From NCBI GenBank assembly GCA_015180985.1, contig CP054185.1:2293225-2357224 (forward strand): a DNA stretch of 64,000 nucleotides, written 5' to 3'. The position numbers and the translations under genes were made by a program. Origin of the DNA: Flammeovirgaceae bacterium (lineage in GTDB: Bacteria > Bacteroidota > Bacteroidia > Cytophagales > Cyclobacteriaceae). Below the pieces are notes generated by a model. It ran no database searches. It worked only from the letters and a program-made list of their open reading frames with translations, and had not been told where the DNA came from. Positions 35,338 to 44,067 of the stretch are shown one piece after another. Position 1 is the first letter of the stretch, and the number at the start of each line of letters is the position of its first letter.

Positions 35338-36819
35338 TTATCGATTGTTATCCGAGCGGAATATAATGGGCATCACAAACTTGGATCGCACCGGCACGCC
35401 TCGTTGTTTTGCAGGGTTCCACCTAAGGTTAGTGGCTTTAATAGATCTTACCGCCTCTTCATCGCAGTCCGGGCTTATGCCTCTTAATAGCCGGTAGTTG
35501 CTTAATGTGCCGTCACGCTCAACAATGAATTCAACGAATACTTTACCTTCGATGCCCTTTTGTTTTGCTTCGGCCGGATAGGTAAGTTCCTTTAAAATGG
35601 CTTCGTAAAAGCCCGTAATCCCGATTAGTGGTGAAGCCGGTTCTTCCGCTACCAGAAAAACCTCATCCTCTGATTTGGTAGCCTCAGCCAGGCTGGTTAT
35701 CGTGCCTCCTGTACGAACGATCAATCCAACCCGTTCACTTTGCAACGAACCATCTTGTGCGTAATTTTTTTCGTAATGACTAAACATGATATCCTCTTTA
35801 TTGAGGCTTTTTATTTTTTCCGCGTTAATTGATTCCGCCTCCACGTACATCAGTTTAATACCCGGATTTTCTCTTATAATCCGGTTAACGTGAGCTTTCA
35901 GATGATCCGGAAAATCACCTGCGATAGTTGTTGTTTCAGCCACCTGCTCAACTTCTTCCAATAGTTGTTCGCGGCACGAAACAATGGTGAACAGGCCGGT
36001 GGTGAACAGGAAGACGAGAGCTATTTTCCACGTGTGGATACTTTTTTTGATAGTTCTAATCATAGCAATTCGTTTAAGGGTTAATGCATTATTAAAATAA
36101 TTGCCAACGGAATAACCGGCTGATTGTAAAGCCGCTCGGGCTAATAAATTACAATAGGTGTCGGCTTCACGGTTTTTCACGGTTCCTTCATCAGCTTCAA
36201 ACTCGTGTACCAGCCTCAGTTCCTTTTTGTACAATGGCAATACCGGGTTAAACCAAAATACTGCATGAATTATTTCAGCCAGCAGAATATCCAGCGAATG
36301 AAGTTTTTGGCCATGAATGGCTTCGTGTTTTAATATGCTGTGTCTGTCCGGTTCAGATAGCGGACAGGCCGTACTAATGAAAATCTTATTAAAAAATGAA
36401 AATGCAATGAAACGCGGGTCATGCACTTCAATAACGTTACCCGGTTTTATTTTATAGGCCAGTACTAAAAGTCTGATGATCCGATAGCTTAAGCGAATCA
36501 AGAAAAAACCTGTAACAAACAAATAACCGGCTGTAAAAAGTGTAGAGTAACTGAAGGTGGGGGCGGTACTCGAAATGACTGATGGAATTTTTTCTGTATC
36601 AATATTCAGCGGAATGGCTTCACCCAGGCTGGGTACAACCTTAAGCTCAGGAAGTTTAATGAGTGGAAAAACCAGCGAAAGCAGCATGCTGCTGAGCAGA
36701 TAATACCTCCGGTAAGCAAATTGAGTTTCGTTGTTCAGCCATATTTTATAAACCACAAAAAACAGCAACAGTCCGATGTTTGTTTCAATCAGGTAGTTTA
36801 GCAGAGTGTTCATAAGCAA
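35338..36819 (-). CDS. BlaR1-type M56 metallopeptidase sensor with TonB C-terminal domain
   Basis: 493 aa. Membrane helices are near 5-27, 38-52, 92-124 and 262-284. The zinc motif H165-E-A-I-H169 sits in the cytoplasmic loop, and a downstream EFEADE supplies the third ligand. Instead of a beta-lactam-binding sensor, the outer part ends in a TonB-type domain (~410-490: YPAEAKQKGIEGKVFVEFIV, SIKATNLRWNPAKQ). This layout is common in Bacteroidota. The protein should relay an envelope signal by cleaving the BlaI-type repressor encoded just upstream. No beta-lactamase gene is next to it. Confidence 0.93.
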   Translation of the reverse strand: MLMNTLLNYLIETNIGLLLFFVVYKIWLNNETQFAYRRYYLLSSMLLSLVFPLIKLPELKVVPSLGEAIPLNIDTEKIPSVISSTAPTFSYSTLFTAGYLFVTGFFLIRLSYRIIRLLVLAYKIKPGNVIEVHDPRFIAFSFFNKIFISTACPLSEPDRHSILKHEAIHGQKLHSLDILLAEIIHAVFWFNPVLPLYKKELRLVHEFEADEGTVKNREADTYCNLLARAALQSAGYSVGNYFNNALTLKRIAMIRTIKKSIHTWKIALVFLFTTGLFTIVSCREQLLEEVEQVAETTTIAGDFPDHLKAHVNRIIRENPGIKLMYVEAESINAEKIKSLNKEDIMFSHYEKNYAQDGSLQSERVGLIVRTGGTITSLAEATKSEDEVFLVAEEPASPLIGITGFYEAILKELTYPAEAKQKGIEGKVFVEFIVERDGTLSNYRLLRGISPDCDEEAVRSIKATNLRWNPAKQRGVPVRSKFVMPIIFRSDNNR

Positions 36820-37176
36820 CTATTTTTTGTTTAGTTCTTTTACTAATTCAGAAAGTTCTTTTTCACTGAGTTTGTTTTCCTTTACAAAAAAGGATAGTAA
36901 GTGTTGAAAGGAGCCATCAAAATATCCTTCCAGCACTTCCTTTAAATAAAACTTTTTATACTGCTCTTTGCTGATAAGCGGGAAGTACTCATGTGTTTTT
37001 CCGTATGCCTTATGCCCGACAAACCCCTTTGCTTCCAGAATACGGATGATGGTTGATACGGTGTTGTAGGCTGGCTTCGGTTTGGGCAGGTAGTCTAAAA
37101 CATCCTTAACGAATGCTTTTTCAAGTTTCCACAGCACCTGCATGATCTGATCTTCGGCTTTGGTAAGTTCTCTCAT
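36820..37176 (-). CDS. BlaI/MecI family transcriptional repressor
   Basis: 118 aa. The winged helix is plain: LTKAEDQIMQVLWKLEKAFV, DVLDYLPKPKPAYNTVSTII, RILEAKGFVGHKAYGKTHEY. A helical dimer domain with a protease-sensitive region follows. It is immediately followed by the blaR1-like gene with no gap, so repressor and protease are made together. A perfect palindrome lies inside its own promoter, which suggests autorepression. Confidence 0.95.
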   Translation of the reverse strand: MRELTKAEDQIMQVLWKLEKAFVKDVLDYLPKPKPAYNTVSTIIRILEAKGFVGHKAYGKTHEYFPLISKEQYKKFYLKEVLEGYFDGSFQHLLSFFVKENKLSEKELSELVKELNKK

Positions 37177-37202
37177 AGGCTTTACTACTATGTATTTAGG
37201 TA

Positions 37203-37231
37203 TAAAACTAATATATTAGTTGATAAATCAA
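37203..37231 (-). promoter_or_regulatory. candidate promoter of the blaI-blaR1 operon
   Basis: On the minus strand: TTG (37231-37229), an 18-nt spacer, then TAGTTTTA (37210-37203), close to the TAnnTTTG -7 element. The expected start of transcription lies about 25 nt before the blaI ATG. Confidence 0.5.
37206..37221. promoter_or_regulatory. 16-bp perfect palindrome, candidate BlaI operator
   Basis: AACTAATATATTAGTT is identical to its own reverse complement and covers the spacer and -7 element of the blaI promoter. BlaI/MecI repressors bind palindromes in their own promoters, so repressor binding here would block RNA polymerase. A related half-site-like TACTACTATGTATTTAGGTA lies at 37183-37202. 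Confidence 0.55.
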
Positions 37232-37292
37232 AACTTATGCTAAAAATTTTTTTACCGACAAATTCCGCAAAAAAAACAGAGTATAGCTTAGA

Positions 37293-37964
37293 TTACTGCG
37301 CCTGCGTAAAACAATACGCAATAATATTGGCGCCCATGCGCAGGGCCTGCTGGCGCTTTTCTTCCGGGTCGTTGTGTATGCGCCTGTCTTCCCAGCCGTT
37401 TCCCAGGTCGGTTTCGTAGGAGTAAAATACCACCAGCCTTCCCTCATAAATCAGCCCAAACCCTTGCGGAGGTTTGCCATCATGCTCATGTATTTTAGGA
37501 AGGCCATTCGGAAACTTGAATTTCTGGTGATAAATGGGATGGTCGAATGGCAGTTCTTTTAACTCCAGCTCAGGAAATACTTTTTTAAGTTCAATGCGAA
37601 TGTATTTATCCAGTCCGTAATTGTCATCTATGTGCAGAAATCCTCCCCCAATGAGGTAATTGCGCAGGTTGCTTGCATCGCTGTCAGAAAAAACCACGTT
37701 GCCGTGGCCGGTCATAAATACATAGGGGTAAAGAAAAATGTCTTTGCTGCCGGCTTCCACAATATCTTCTTCGGGGGCCAGGTTCATACCGAGTTCGCGG
37801 TTACAGAACTCAATCAGGTTGGGGAGGGCTGTTTTTGCGGCATACCAGTCGCCCCCGCCACTATACTTTAGTTTAGCCAGTTTAACGCGCTGCTGGGCCT
37901 GAGTGGTACCAATTATCAGCATTAGAATAATTACAAAGAAGCCCCGTCTATTCATCAAAAACAC
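37293..37964 (-). CDS. DUF4159 domain exported protein
   Basis: 223 aa with a signal peptide (RRGFFVIILMLIIGTTQAQ). DUF4159 landmarks: KLKYSGGGDWYAAKTALPNL, FLYPYVFMTGHGNVVF, LRNYLIGGGFLHIDDNYGLD and GRLVVFYSYETDLGNGWED. The fold resembles a flavodoxin/glutamine amidotransferase-like domain. These proteins often belong to MoxR/DUF58/BatA clusters, but here DUF58 (2821) is 34 kb away. Function unknown. Single gene. Confidence 0.9.
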   Translation of the reverse strand: MFLMNRRGFFVIILMLIIGTTQAQQRVKLAKLKYSGGGDWYAAKTALPNLIEFCNRELGMNLAPEEDIVEAGSKDIFLYPYVFMTGHGNVVFSDSDASNLRNYLIGGGFLHIDDNYGLDKYIRIELKKVFPELELKELPFDHPIYHQKFKFPNGLPKIHEHDGKPPQGFGLIYEGRLVVFYSYETDLGNGWEDRRIHNDPEEKRQQALRMGANIIAYCFTQAQ

Positions 37965-38062
37965 AGAATTACTACTGCGAGTATATAAATTTTTTATTCC
38001 CCGTTAAACCCAGCGGTTACCTGGTGGTCTAAATGCCGTATTTCTGAAAACTTAAACCAATT

Positions 38063-38965
38063 ATGATACGACTGAATTTCTTTAAACGTGCTGCAGCCAT
38101 AGTGGCTGTAGGTATTTTAGGATTTGCTGTTTCCTGTACAACCGATGAAACTCCTTTGCAGGAAGAGGCCGCTTATGTGGCTGAAGATGTTATTTCGGAC
38201 TTTGCCTTTGAAGATGCCGATGATTTGGCCGGGTTGGCATTAATGGCTGATGATGCACCTGGCGGTGGCCGTGTTTCGGATGAACCGCGGGTAATTACCA
38301 TTAACGACCCGCGTTGCAATTGCGAGAATCTTACCGTTACAATTACACTTACCCCTAATTCCACCCCCGAACATCCGGTTGGAAGTATTGTTATTGATTT
38401 TGGCGAAGGATGTACTGACCCGCTCGGTAATGTGCGCAAAGGAAAAATTATCGTGAACTTTAATGGAAGGCGTTTCTTACCGGGTTCTACAATAATTACA
38501 ACCTTTGAAGGCTACTCAATTAACGACATTGTATTGGGTGGTGTGCGTACATTAACAAATGTTAGCGAAAGCACCGAGGATGCACCTGAGTTTGAAGTAG
38601 AACTGGAAGATGGTTCTGCAACCTGGCCTGACGGCACGGTGGCAACCCGCGAACATTGCTTCGTACGCAGGTGGGTTCGGGCAGCTAATCCTTTGAATGA
38701 TCAACTTATTGTGCGCCAGTGTGACGATGCTGACTTTGCAGCTTCGGGTACCAACCGCAGGGGTCGTGCCTATACCATGACCATTGTTGAAGAACTCGTT
38801 TATAAGAGAGGCTGCCCGATTGCCGTTTCCGGAGTTAAAGAATTTACCGATGTGGCTTCCGGCAAAGTAATCACGATTGACTATGGCGATGGCGATTGCG
38901 ACCGGATAATTACCATCTCGGTTGATGGCCAGTCGAGAAGTTTTGAAGTAAGACGCAGAGGGTAG
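38063..38965 (+). CDS. lipoprotein of unknown function
   Basis: 300 aa. Signal peptide and Cys25 (GILGFAVSC) predict a lipoprotein. An acidic segment (~30-75) precedes a beta-rich body with paired cysteines ([47 protein letters not shown]) that may form disulfides. The repeated [VI]xIDFG/YGxGxCD elements ([24 protein letters not shown]) suggest two related halves. No named family is recognised. Two terminator-like hairpins follow in tandem. Confidence 0.75.
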   Translation: MIRLNFFKRAAAIVAVGILGFAVSCTTDETPLQEEAAYVAEDVISDFAFEDADDLAGLALMADDAPGGGRVSDEPRVITINDPRCNCENLTVTITLTPNSTPEHPVGSIVIDFGEGCTDPLGNVRKGKIIVNFNGRRFLPGSTIITTFEGYSINDIVLGGVRTLTNVSESTEDAPEFEVELEDGSATWPDGTVATREHCFVRRWVRAANPLNDQLIVRQCDDADFAASGTNRRGRAYTMTIVEELVYKRGCPIAVSGVKEFTDVASGKVITIDYGDGDCDRIITISVDGQSRSFEVRRRG

Positions 38966-38973
38966 TTAGGGTT

Positions 38974-39014
38974 GTCCGTGCCGTGCCTGTGCCTACAGGT
39001 GCGGGCGGACTTTT
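38974..39014 (+). terminator. first of two tandem terminator-like hairpins
   Basis: GTCCG (38974-38978) pairs with CGGAC (39006-39010) and an inner CCTGT pairs with ACAGG, followed by TTTT. It starts 9 nt after the lipoprotein stop. Confidence 0.5.
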
Positions 39015-39019
39015 AGTGT

Positions 39020-39060
39020 GTCCTGGTCCCGGTTTAGCCGGGGTCAGGACTTTTTATTTT
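39020..39060 (+). terminator. second tandem terminator after the 38063 lipoprotein gene
   Basis: A 13-bp stem with two internal weak pairs (39020-39032 with 39038-39050) and a short loop is followed by TTTTTATTTT. It ends 24 nt before the thyA start, so thyA needs its own promoter or read-through. Confidence 0.75.
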
Positions 39061-39084
39061 ATTTGCAGGCATAATCCCACACCG

Positions 39085-39879
39085 ATGAAGCAGTACCTCG
39101 ATCTGATGCGCGATATTCTTGATAACGGTACTAAAAAAACAGATCGGACCGGTACAGGAACCCTTTCGGTGTTTGGGCGCCAGCTCCGGTTTAACCTGCA
39201 GGAGGGATTTCCCCTTGTTACCACAAAGAAACTTCATATTCGTTCGATAATTATTGAGTTGCTGTGGTTTCTTCGGGGAGACACCAACATCAAATACCTG
39301 CATGAACATAATGTAACCATCTGGGACGAGTGGGCCGATGCCAACGGGGACCTCGGCCCCGTGTACGGCCACCAATGGCGCAGCTGGCCTGCTCCGGGCG
39401 GGGGAACCATTGACCAGATTAGCAAGGTACTTGAGCAGCTCAAAGCAAAACCGGATTCGCGAAGGCATATTGTTACCGCCTGGAACCCGGCCGAAGTCGA
39501 TAAAATGGCCTTGCCTCCCTGCCATGCCCTTTTTCAGTTTTATGTAGCCGATGGAAAACTCTCATGCCAGTTGTACCAGCGCTCGGCCGATTACTTTTTA
39601 GGTGTTCCCTTTAATATCGCCAGCTATGCCTTACTTACCCATATGGTTGCCCAGCAATGCGATTTACAGCCCGGTGAATTTGTTTGGACAGGGGGAGACG
39701 TTCACCTGTATACCAACCACCTTGAACAGGCGCAGCTTCAGCTTTCCAGAGAACCGTATCCCTTGCCCCAACTGGTCATCAGGCGCAAGCCATCAACTAT
39801 TTTTGATTACCGGTACGAAGACTTCGAGATAGGTAACTATCAGGCGCATCCTTCTATAAAGGCACCCATTGCTGTATAG
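39085..39879 (+). CDS. thyA: thymidylate synthase
   Basis: 264 aa from ATG 39085, exactly the E. coli ThyA length; the longer upstream frame runs through the terminator and is rejected. Motifs: [14 protein letters not shown], the folate/dUMP-binding [10 protein letters not shown], the catalytic [32 protein letters not shown] in two parts and [10 protein letters not shown]. It methylates dUMP to dTMP using methylene-tetrahydrofolate, in line with the dCMP deaminase at 15866. Confidence 0.99.
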   Translation: MKQYLDLMRDILDNGTKKTDRTGTGTLSVFGRQLRFNLQEGFPLVTTKKLHIRSIIIELLWFLRGDTNIKYLHEHNVTIWDEWADANGDLGPVYGHQWRSWPAPGGGTIDQISKVLEQLKAKPDSRRHIVTAWNPAEVDKMALPPCHALFQFYVADGKLSCQLYQRSADYFLGVPFNIASYALLTHMVAQQCDLQPGEFVWTGGDVHLYTNHLEQAQLQLSREPYPLPQLVIRRKPSTIFDYRYEDFEIGNYQAHPSIKAPIAV

Positions 39880-39950
39880 TTTCAAACTATAATTGTGTTA
39901 GGTGTAACGAACGCATCCTTTAAGCGACAAATGCCGTATTCAAACCAGCC

Positions 39951-40628
39951 ATGCACGAGAAAAGCAGTGTTTTTGATATGATAGGCCCGATAATGATCGG
40001 CCCGTCAAGTTCGCACACTGCCGGGGTAGTGCGCATTGCCCGTACAGCCCTCAAACTCCTGGGCGATATTCCGGAGGAGGCCGAAATCATTTTTTACAAT
40101 TCGTTTGCCCGGACGTACGAGGGGCACGGCAGCGACCGGGCCATTATTGCCGGCCTGCTTGACATGAAAACCGATGATAAGCGTATTAAGGAATCGCTGG
40201 AACTGGCTAAAGCAAAAGGGCTTAAGTACACGTTTAAATCCATCGGCAATGCCTCCACATTTCATCCAAACACCATCCGGCTCACTATAAAAAAAGGTGA
40301 CCGGGAAATTGAAGTGCTGGGCGAAAGTAAGGGTGGTGGTATAATTAATATTGCTGAAGTTGATGGCTTTAAAGCCGACTTCAGTGCAAGCCTGCACACG
40401 CTTGTAATTTTTGCCGATGATGTTAAAGGCAGCATTGCCTTCATTGCCGGTATACTGGCTAACGATGATTGCAACATCGCCACGATGTCGGTATCGCGCA
40501 AGGGTAAGCACGATGAGGCCTGCCTGGTTATAGAAATGGATTCGGGTATCAAACCTGTAACATTAGAGTACCTGCGGAGTCTAACCTGGGTTAAGGAAGT
40601 TATCTACATACCGGATATTGATCGTTGA
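39951..40628 (+). CDS. sdaAB: L-serine dehydratase, beta subunit type
   Basis: 225 aa. The beta domain is marked by SVFDMIGPIMIGPSSSHTAG and RTYEGHGSDRAI; residues ~145-225 form an ACT domain (TLVIFADDVKGSIAFIAGIL). The 4Fe-4S cysteine subunit (alpha) is not next to it, so the partner must be elsewhere. The two-subunit enzyme turns serine into pyruvate and ammonia. The ATG of the following TolC gene lies 10 nt after its stop. Confidence 0.94.
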   Translation: MHEKSSVFDMIGPIMIGPSSSHTAGVVRIARTALKLLGDIPEEAEIIFYNSFARTYEGHGSDRAIIAGLLDMKTDDKRIKESLELAKAKGLKYTFKSIGNASTFHPNTIRLTIKKGDREIEVLGESKGGGIINIAEVDGFKADFSASLHTLVIFADDVKGSIAFIAGILANDDCNIATMSVSRKGKHDEACLVIEMDSGIKPVTLEYLRSLTWVKEVIYIPDIDR

Positions 40629-40638
40629 AATCAGTTAT

Positions 40639-42057
40639 ATGAAAAGGATTGTTTTTTTATTGAGCATAGTTACATCCTTCGCGTTCGGGCAGGAGGTAAA
40701 AAAAACCTGGACACTGCGTGAGTTAATTGATTACGCCATTGCCAACAACCTGGCAGTTAAACGAAGCAATTATAACGTGCGAACCGGTGAAATAAACCTG
40801 CTGCAATCAAAAATGGCCATGCTGCCCAATTTGAATGCCAACGGGAATTACGGTATCAACTGGGGTCGTACCATCGACCCGACTACCAACATTTTTACTG
40901 AGAACGAAGTGCGTAACTCCAACCTGAGCGCCAGCAGCAGTTGGTTGTTGTGGAACGGATTTCGGTTGTTCTATAATTTAAAGCAAAACGACACAGAACT
41001 GGAAGCCATTAATGAAGACCTGATTAAAGCCCGTAATGACGTAATACTGAATGTAATCACCCTGTATCTGAATGTTGTATTTAATAAGGAGTTGTATAGC
41101 GTGGCGCAACTACAGGTTAAATCAACCCAGGAGCAGTTGGTGCGTACGCGTAAATTAGCCGATGCCGGGTCGGTACCAATTGGTGATGTACTAAATCTTG
41201 AAGCTCAACTAGCCACCAACGAACTGAGTGTGGTGCAACAGGAAAATGCTTTGAACCTTTCATTATTGCAACTAAAGCAGGCATTACAACTACCCGCTTC
41301 CTCATCCATGGATGTTGAGCTTCCTCAGGTTGATATCGGGAATGAAACAAGTTTGACAAAAAGTGCTGACGAGATATATGAAATTGCTACACTGGCTATG
41401 CCCGAAGTAAAGGCTGCTGAACTTCGCAAGAAGGGTGCGATGTATGCGTTTCGGTCGGCCAAAGGCAATCTCTATCCCCGCATTAGCATCAATGGTAATT
41501 ATAACACGGTCTATTCTGATCAACGCCAGCAATTTACACCGGATGGTTCATCAATCGATGTTCCGATTGGTTTTGTGCAGGGTACAGGCGATCTGGTTGT
41601 GCGAAGTACTCCTACCGGAACATTTTACGTTCCAGGCATCGGAGATCAGTTCAGGGATAACCGCGGCCGGAGTGTTGGCCTGAATATTCAAATACCTGTG
41701 TTTAATGGGTTGCAGGCGCGGTCGGCAGTACAGCGGGCAGCTATCAGCCGCGACCTCGCCACTATTTCTGCCATTGAAATACAAAACCAGTTACGTCAAA
41801 CTGTTGAAACAGCGTACAACAATGCAGTTGCTGCACTAAAAACGTATAATTCAACCGAAAAGCAGGTAAAAGCCCGCGATGAAGCTTTCAGAATGACCAC
41901 ACAGCGATATAACCTGGGGGCTGTGAATTTTGTCGATTACCAGATTGCTGAAAACAACTTGTTCCAGGCGCAGTCTGATTTGCTGCGGGCGAAATACGAA
42001 TTTATTTTCAGGAAAAAGGTACTTGATTTTTACCAGGGCCTCCCTTTAGGATTTTAA
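40639..42057 (+). CDS. TolC family outer-membrane efflux protein
   Basis: 472 aa from ATG 40639 with a signal peptide (RIVFLLSIVTSFAFGQ). Two OEP halves are visible: LRELIDYAIANNLAVK with NYGINWGRTIDPTTN, then NGLQARSAVQRAAISRDLAT and a C-terminal long helix pair (AVAALKTYNSTEKQVKARDE). Strands and coiled-coil helices fit the TolC channel-tunnel. It is followed 23 nt later by the periplasmic adaptor gene, forming two of three parts of a tripartite exporter. Confidence 0.93.
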   Translation: MKRIVFLLSIVTSFAFGQEVKKTWTLRELIDYAIANNLAVKRSNYNVRTGEINLLQSKMAMLPNLNANGNYGINWGRTIDPTTNIFTENEVRNSNLSASSSWLLWNGFRLFYNLKQNDTELEAINEDLIKARNDVILNVITLYLNVVFNKELYSVAQLQVKSTQEQLVRTRKLADAGSVPIGDVLNLEAQLATNELSVVQQENALNLSLLQLKQALQLPASSSMDVELPQVDIGNETSLTKSADEIYEIATLAMPEVKAAELRKKGAMYAFRSAKGNLYPRISINGNYNTVYSDQRQQFTPDGSSIDVPIGFVQGTGDLVVRSTPTGTFYVPGIGDQFRDNRGRSVGLNIQIPVFNGLQARSAVQRAAISRDLATISAIEIQNQLRQTVETAYNNAVAALKTYNSTEKQVKARDEAFRMTTQRYNLGAVNFVDYQIAENNLFQAQSDLLRAKYEFIFRKKVLDFYQGLPLGF

Positions 42058-42080
42058 AATACTGACCTAACATTTTATCC

Positions 42081-43451
42081 ATGGCTAAACAAAAGAAAAA
42101 GTCGAATAAGTTATTATATGTTTTAATAGGCACGGTGGTCATTCTCCTGCTGTTTATCATCATCGGCCGCTCGGCCGGTTGGATTGGTAAGCCCAAAGAT
42201 TTGGAAGTTGAACTGGCAAAAGCGGGCCGTACCACTATTGTTGAAAAGGTAAGTGCATCGGGCACGGTACAACCGGTTACCGAAGTGAAACTTGCACCGG
42301 AGGTGTCGGGCGAGATTCGCGAGTTGCTCGTTGAAGATGGCGATTCGGTAAGCCGGGGTAAACTGCTTGTAAAAATACGCCCCGACACATGGCTTTCACA
42401 ACTGGAACGTGCCGAGGCTTCATTGAATCAGCAGCGCGCTAATCTGGTCTCGGCTGAAGCTTCGTTGGCCAGGGCTGAAGCTACCTATACCCGTGCCGAG
42501 CAGGAGTTTGAACGACAAAAAAAATTGTGGAACGAAAAGGTCATCTCCGAAGCGGAGTGGCAACTGGCCCAGCAAAACTTTAAAGTAGCTGAAAATGACC
42601 TGAAATCGGCCAGGCAATCGGTTCAGGCTGCCAAATACATTGTTCGAAGCGGTGAGGCAACCGTAAATGAAGCGCGCGAAAATGTACGCCTGACCAGTGT
42701 GGTAGCTCCTATGGACGGGTACGTGTCTAAACTAAATGTGAAGAAAGGTGAGCGCGTAGTGGGTACAGCCCAGATGCAGGGCACTGAAATGATGCGTATT
42801 GCCGACCTGAGCAAAATGGAGGTTCGTGTAAACGTAAATGAAAATGATATCGTGCGTGTGCATATAGGCGACACCACTATTATTGATGTTGATGCTTATA
42901 CCAATTCCGGTAAACGCTTTAAGGGCATTGTTACACACATTGCCAATACAGCAAAGGACAAAGTCTCGGCCGATGCCATTACCGAGTTTGAGGTACGCAT
43001 CCTGATATTAAATTCTTCGTACAGCGATCTGGTTGCAGAAGGAAAGAAATACCCCTTCCGCCCGGGTATGACCGCCAGCGTTGAAATACTGACCAACCGA
43101 AAGGAAAATGTGTTGTCTGTTCCGCTTTCGGCCGTAACTACCCGCAGCGATGAGAAAAAATTGCAAGCTGCACAAGAGGGAACTGCCCAACCGGCCGGAC
43201 AAGCCAAGCCCGCTCCTAAAAAGGAAGAAAAGGTAGTTGTGTTTGTTAACGATAAAGGCGTGGCCAAAATGGTGGAAGTAAAAACCGGTATGAGCGATTA
43301 TGATAATATTGAAATTCTTTCGGGCGTAACCGATAGCACCGAAGTGGTTACCGGGCCTTTTCTGGTAGTTTCCAAGCGGTTAAAAGACGGAGATAAGATC
43401 CGGAAAGCCGAACCAAAAAAAGAGAAGAAGCCGGAAGCTAAAACTGAATAA
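42081..43451 (+). CDS. HlyD/MacA-type periplasmic adaptor subunit
   Basis: 456 aa. One N-terminal helix (LLYVLIGTVVILLLFIIIG) anchors it in the inner membrane. The lipoyl halves (KVSASGTVQPVTEVKLAPEV, VVAPMDGYVSKLNVKKGERV) flank a coiled coil at about 100-205 rich in Ala/Glu/Arg, followed by a beta-barrel domain (KMEVRVNVNENDIVRVHIGD). The tail after ~355 is Lys/Pro/Ala-rich. MacA/HlyD proteins bridge an inner-membrane pump and TolC. No ABC or RND pump gene follows here, which is unusual for a macA-like locus. Confidence 0.93.
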   Translation: MAKQKKKSNKLLYVLIGTVVILLLFIIIGRSAGWIGKPKDLEVELAKAGRTTIVEKVSASGTVQPVTEVKLAPEVSGEIRELLVEDGDSVSRGKLLVKIRPDTWLSQLERAEASLNQQRANLVSAEASLARAEATYTRAEQEFERQKKLWNEKVISEAEWQLAQQNFKVAENDLKSARQSVQAAKYIVRSGEATVNEARENVRLTSVVAPMDGYVSKLNVKKGERVVGTAQMQGTEMMRIADLSKMEVRVNVNENDIVRVHIGDTTIIDVDAYTNSGKRFKGIVTHIANTAKDKVSADAITEFEVRILILNSSYSDLVAEGKKYPFRPGMTASVEILTNRKENVLSVPLSAVTTRSDEKKLQAAQEGTAQPAGQAKPAPKKEEKVVVFVNDKGVAKMVEVKTGMSDYDNIEILSGVTDSTEVVTGPFLVVSKRLKDGDKIRKAEPKKEKKPEAKTE

Positions 43452-43465
43452 TTAATTGAAGGTTT

Positions 43466-43515
43466 AAGGTTTAAAGTTAAGATCATTTAAATTCGGGTGT
43501 TTAACTTTAAACCTT
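43466..43515. repeat. 15-bp perfect inverted repeat, dispersed-type element
   Basis: AAGGTTTAAAGTTAA (43466-43480) and TTAACTTTAAACCTT (43501-43515) are exact reverse complements with a 20-nt spacer. Similar AAGGTTTAAAG/CTTTAAACCTT elements occur between genes in many Bacteroidota. There is no T tract, so it is not a typical terminator. Confidence 0.6.
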
Positions 43516-43527
43516 GCACCTTGAACT

Positions 43528-44067
43528 ATGATACTGCATCCCTGGCACGAGGTTTATACCGGCAAAAATCCACCGCATGAAGTAAATGCCATCATTGAAA
43601 TTCCGCGTGGTTCGCGGGCTAAGTACGAAGTGGATAAAGCAAGCGGTTTAATTAAGCTTGACAGGGTAATTTATGCTTCCATGTATTACCCTCTGAATTA
43701 CGGGTTCATTCCGCAAACACTTGGCGATGACCTAGATCCGCTGGACATCGTAGTGCTTACCCAGGTGGCAGTAGTACCCTTATGCCTTATTCCTGCAAAA
43801 GTTATCGGGGTGATGCATATGATTGACAGGGGAGAGGCGGATGAAAAGATAATTGCCGTGGCTGAACAGGATGCCAGCGTAAGCCATATCAATGATGTTT
43901 CGGAGTTACCCGATTATTTTCGGGTGGAGCTCAAACACTTTTTCGAGAATTATAAAACCCTTGAAAACAAAAAAGTGGAAGTACCTGAGTTTGGCAGCAG
44001 AGACAAAGCTTTGCCGGTTATTGAAAAGAGTATAGCCTATTACAACGCTACATACAGAAATAAATAA
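43528..44067 (+). CDS. ppa: inorganic pyrophosphatase (family I)
   Basis: 179 aa. Family I landmarks: EIPRGSRAKYEVDK, YPLNYGFIPQTLGDDLDPLD in which the D-x-D-P-x-D metal site is complete, and VIGVMHMIDRGEADEKIIAV. It hydrolyses pyrophosphate in the cytoplasm and drives biosynthesis. Ends directly at the tail of the convergent glycosyltransferase gene. Confidence 0.98.
   Translation: MILHPWHEVYTGKNPPHEVNAIIEIPRGSRAKYEVDKASGLIKLDRVIYASMYYPLNYGFIPQTLGDDLDPLDIVVLTQVAVVPLCLIPAKVIGVMHMIDRGEADEKIIAVAEQDASVSHINDVSELPDYFRVELKHFFENYKTLENKKVEVPEFGSRDKALPVIEKSIAYYNATYRNK

Noticed and set aside
38983-39084. N-terminal extension of ThyA
   Set aside because: It is translated from a terminator hairpin, and the 264-aa form starting at 39085 matches the known family start.
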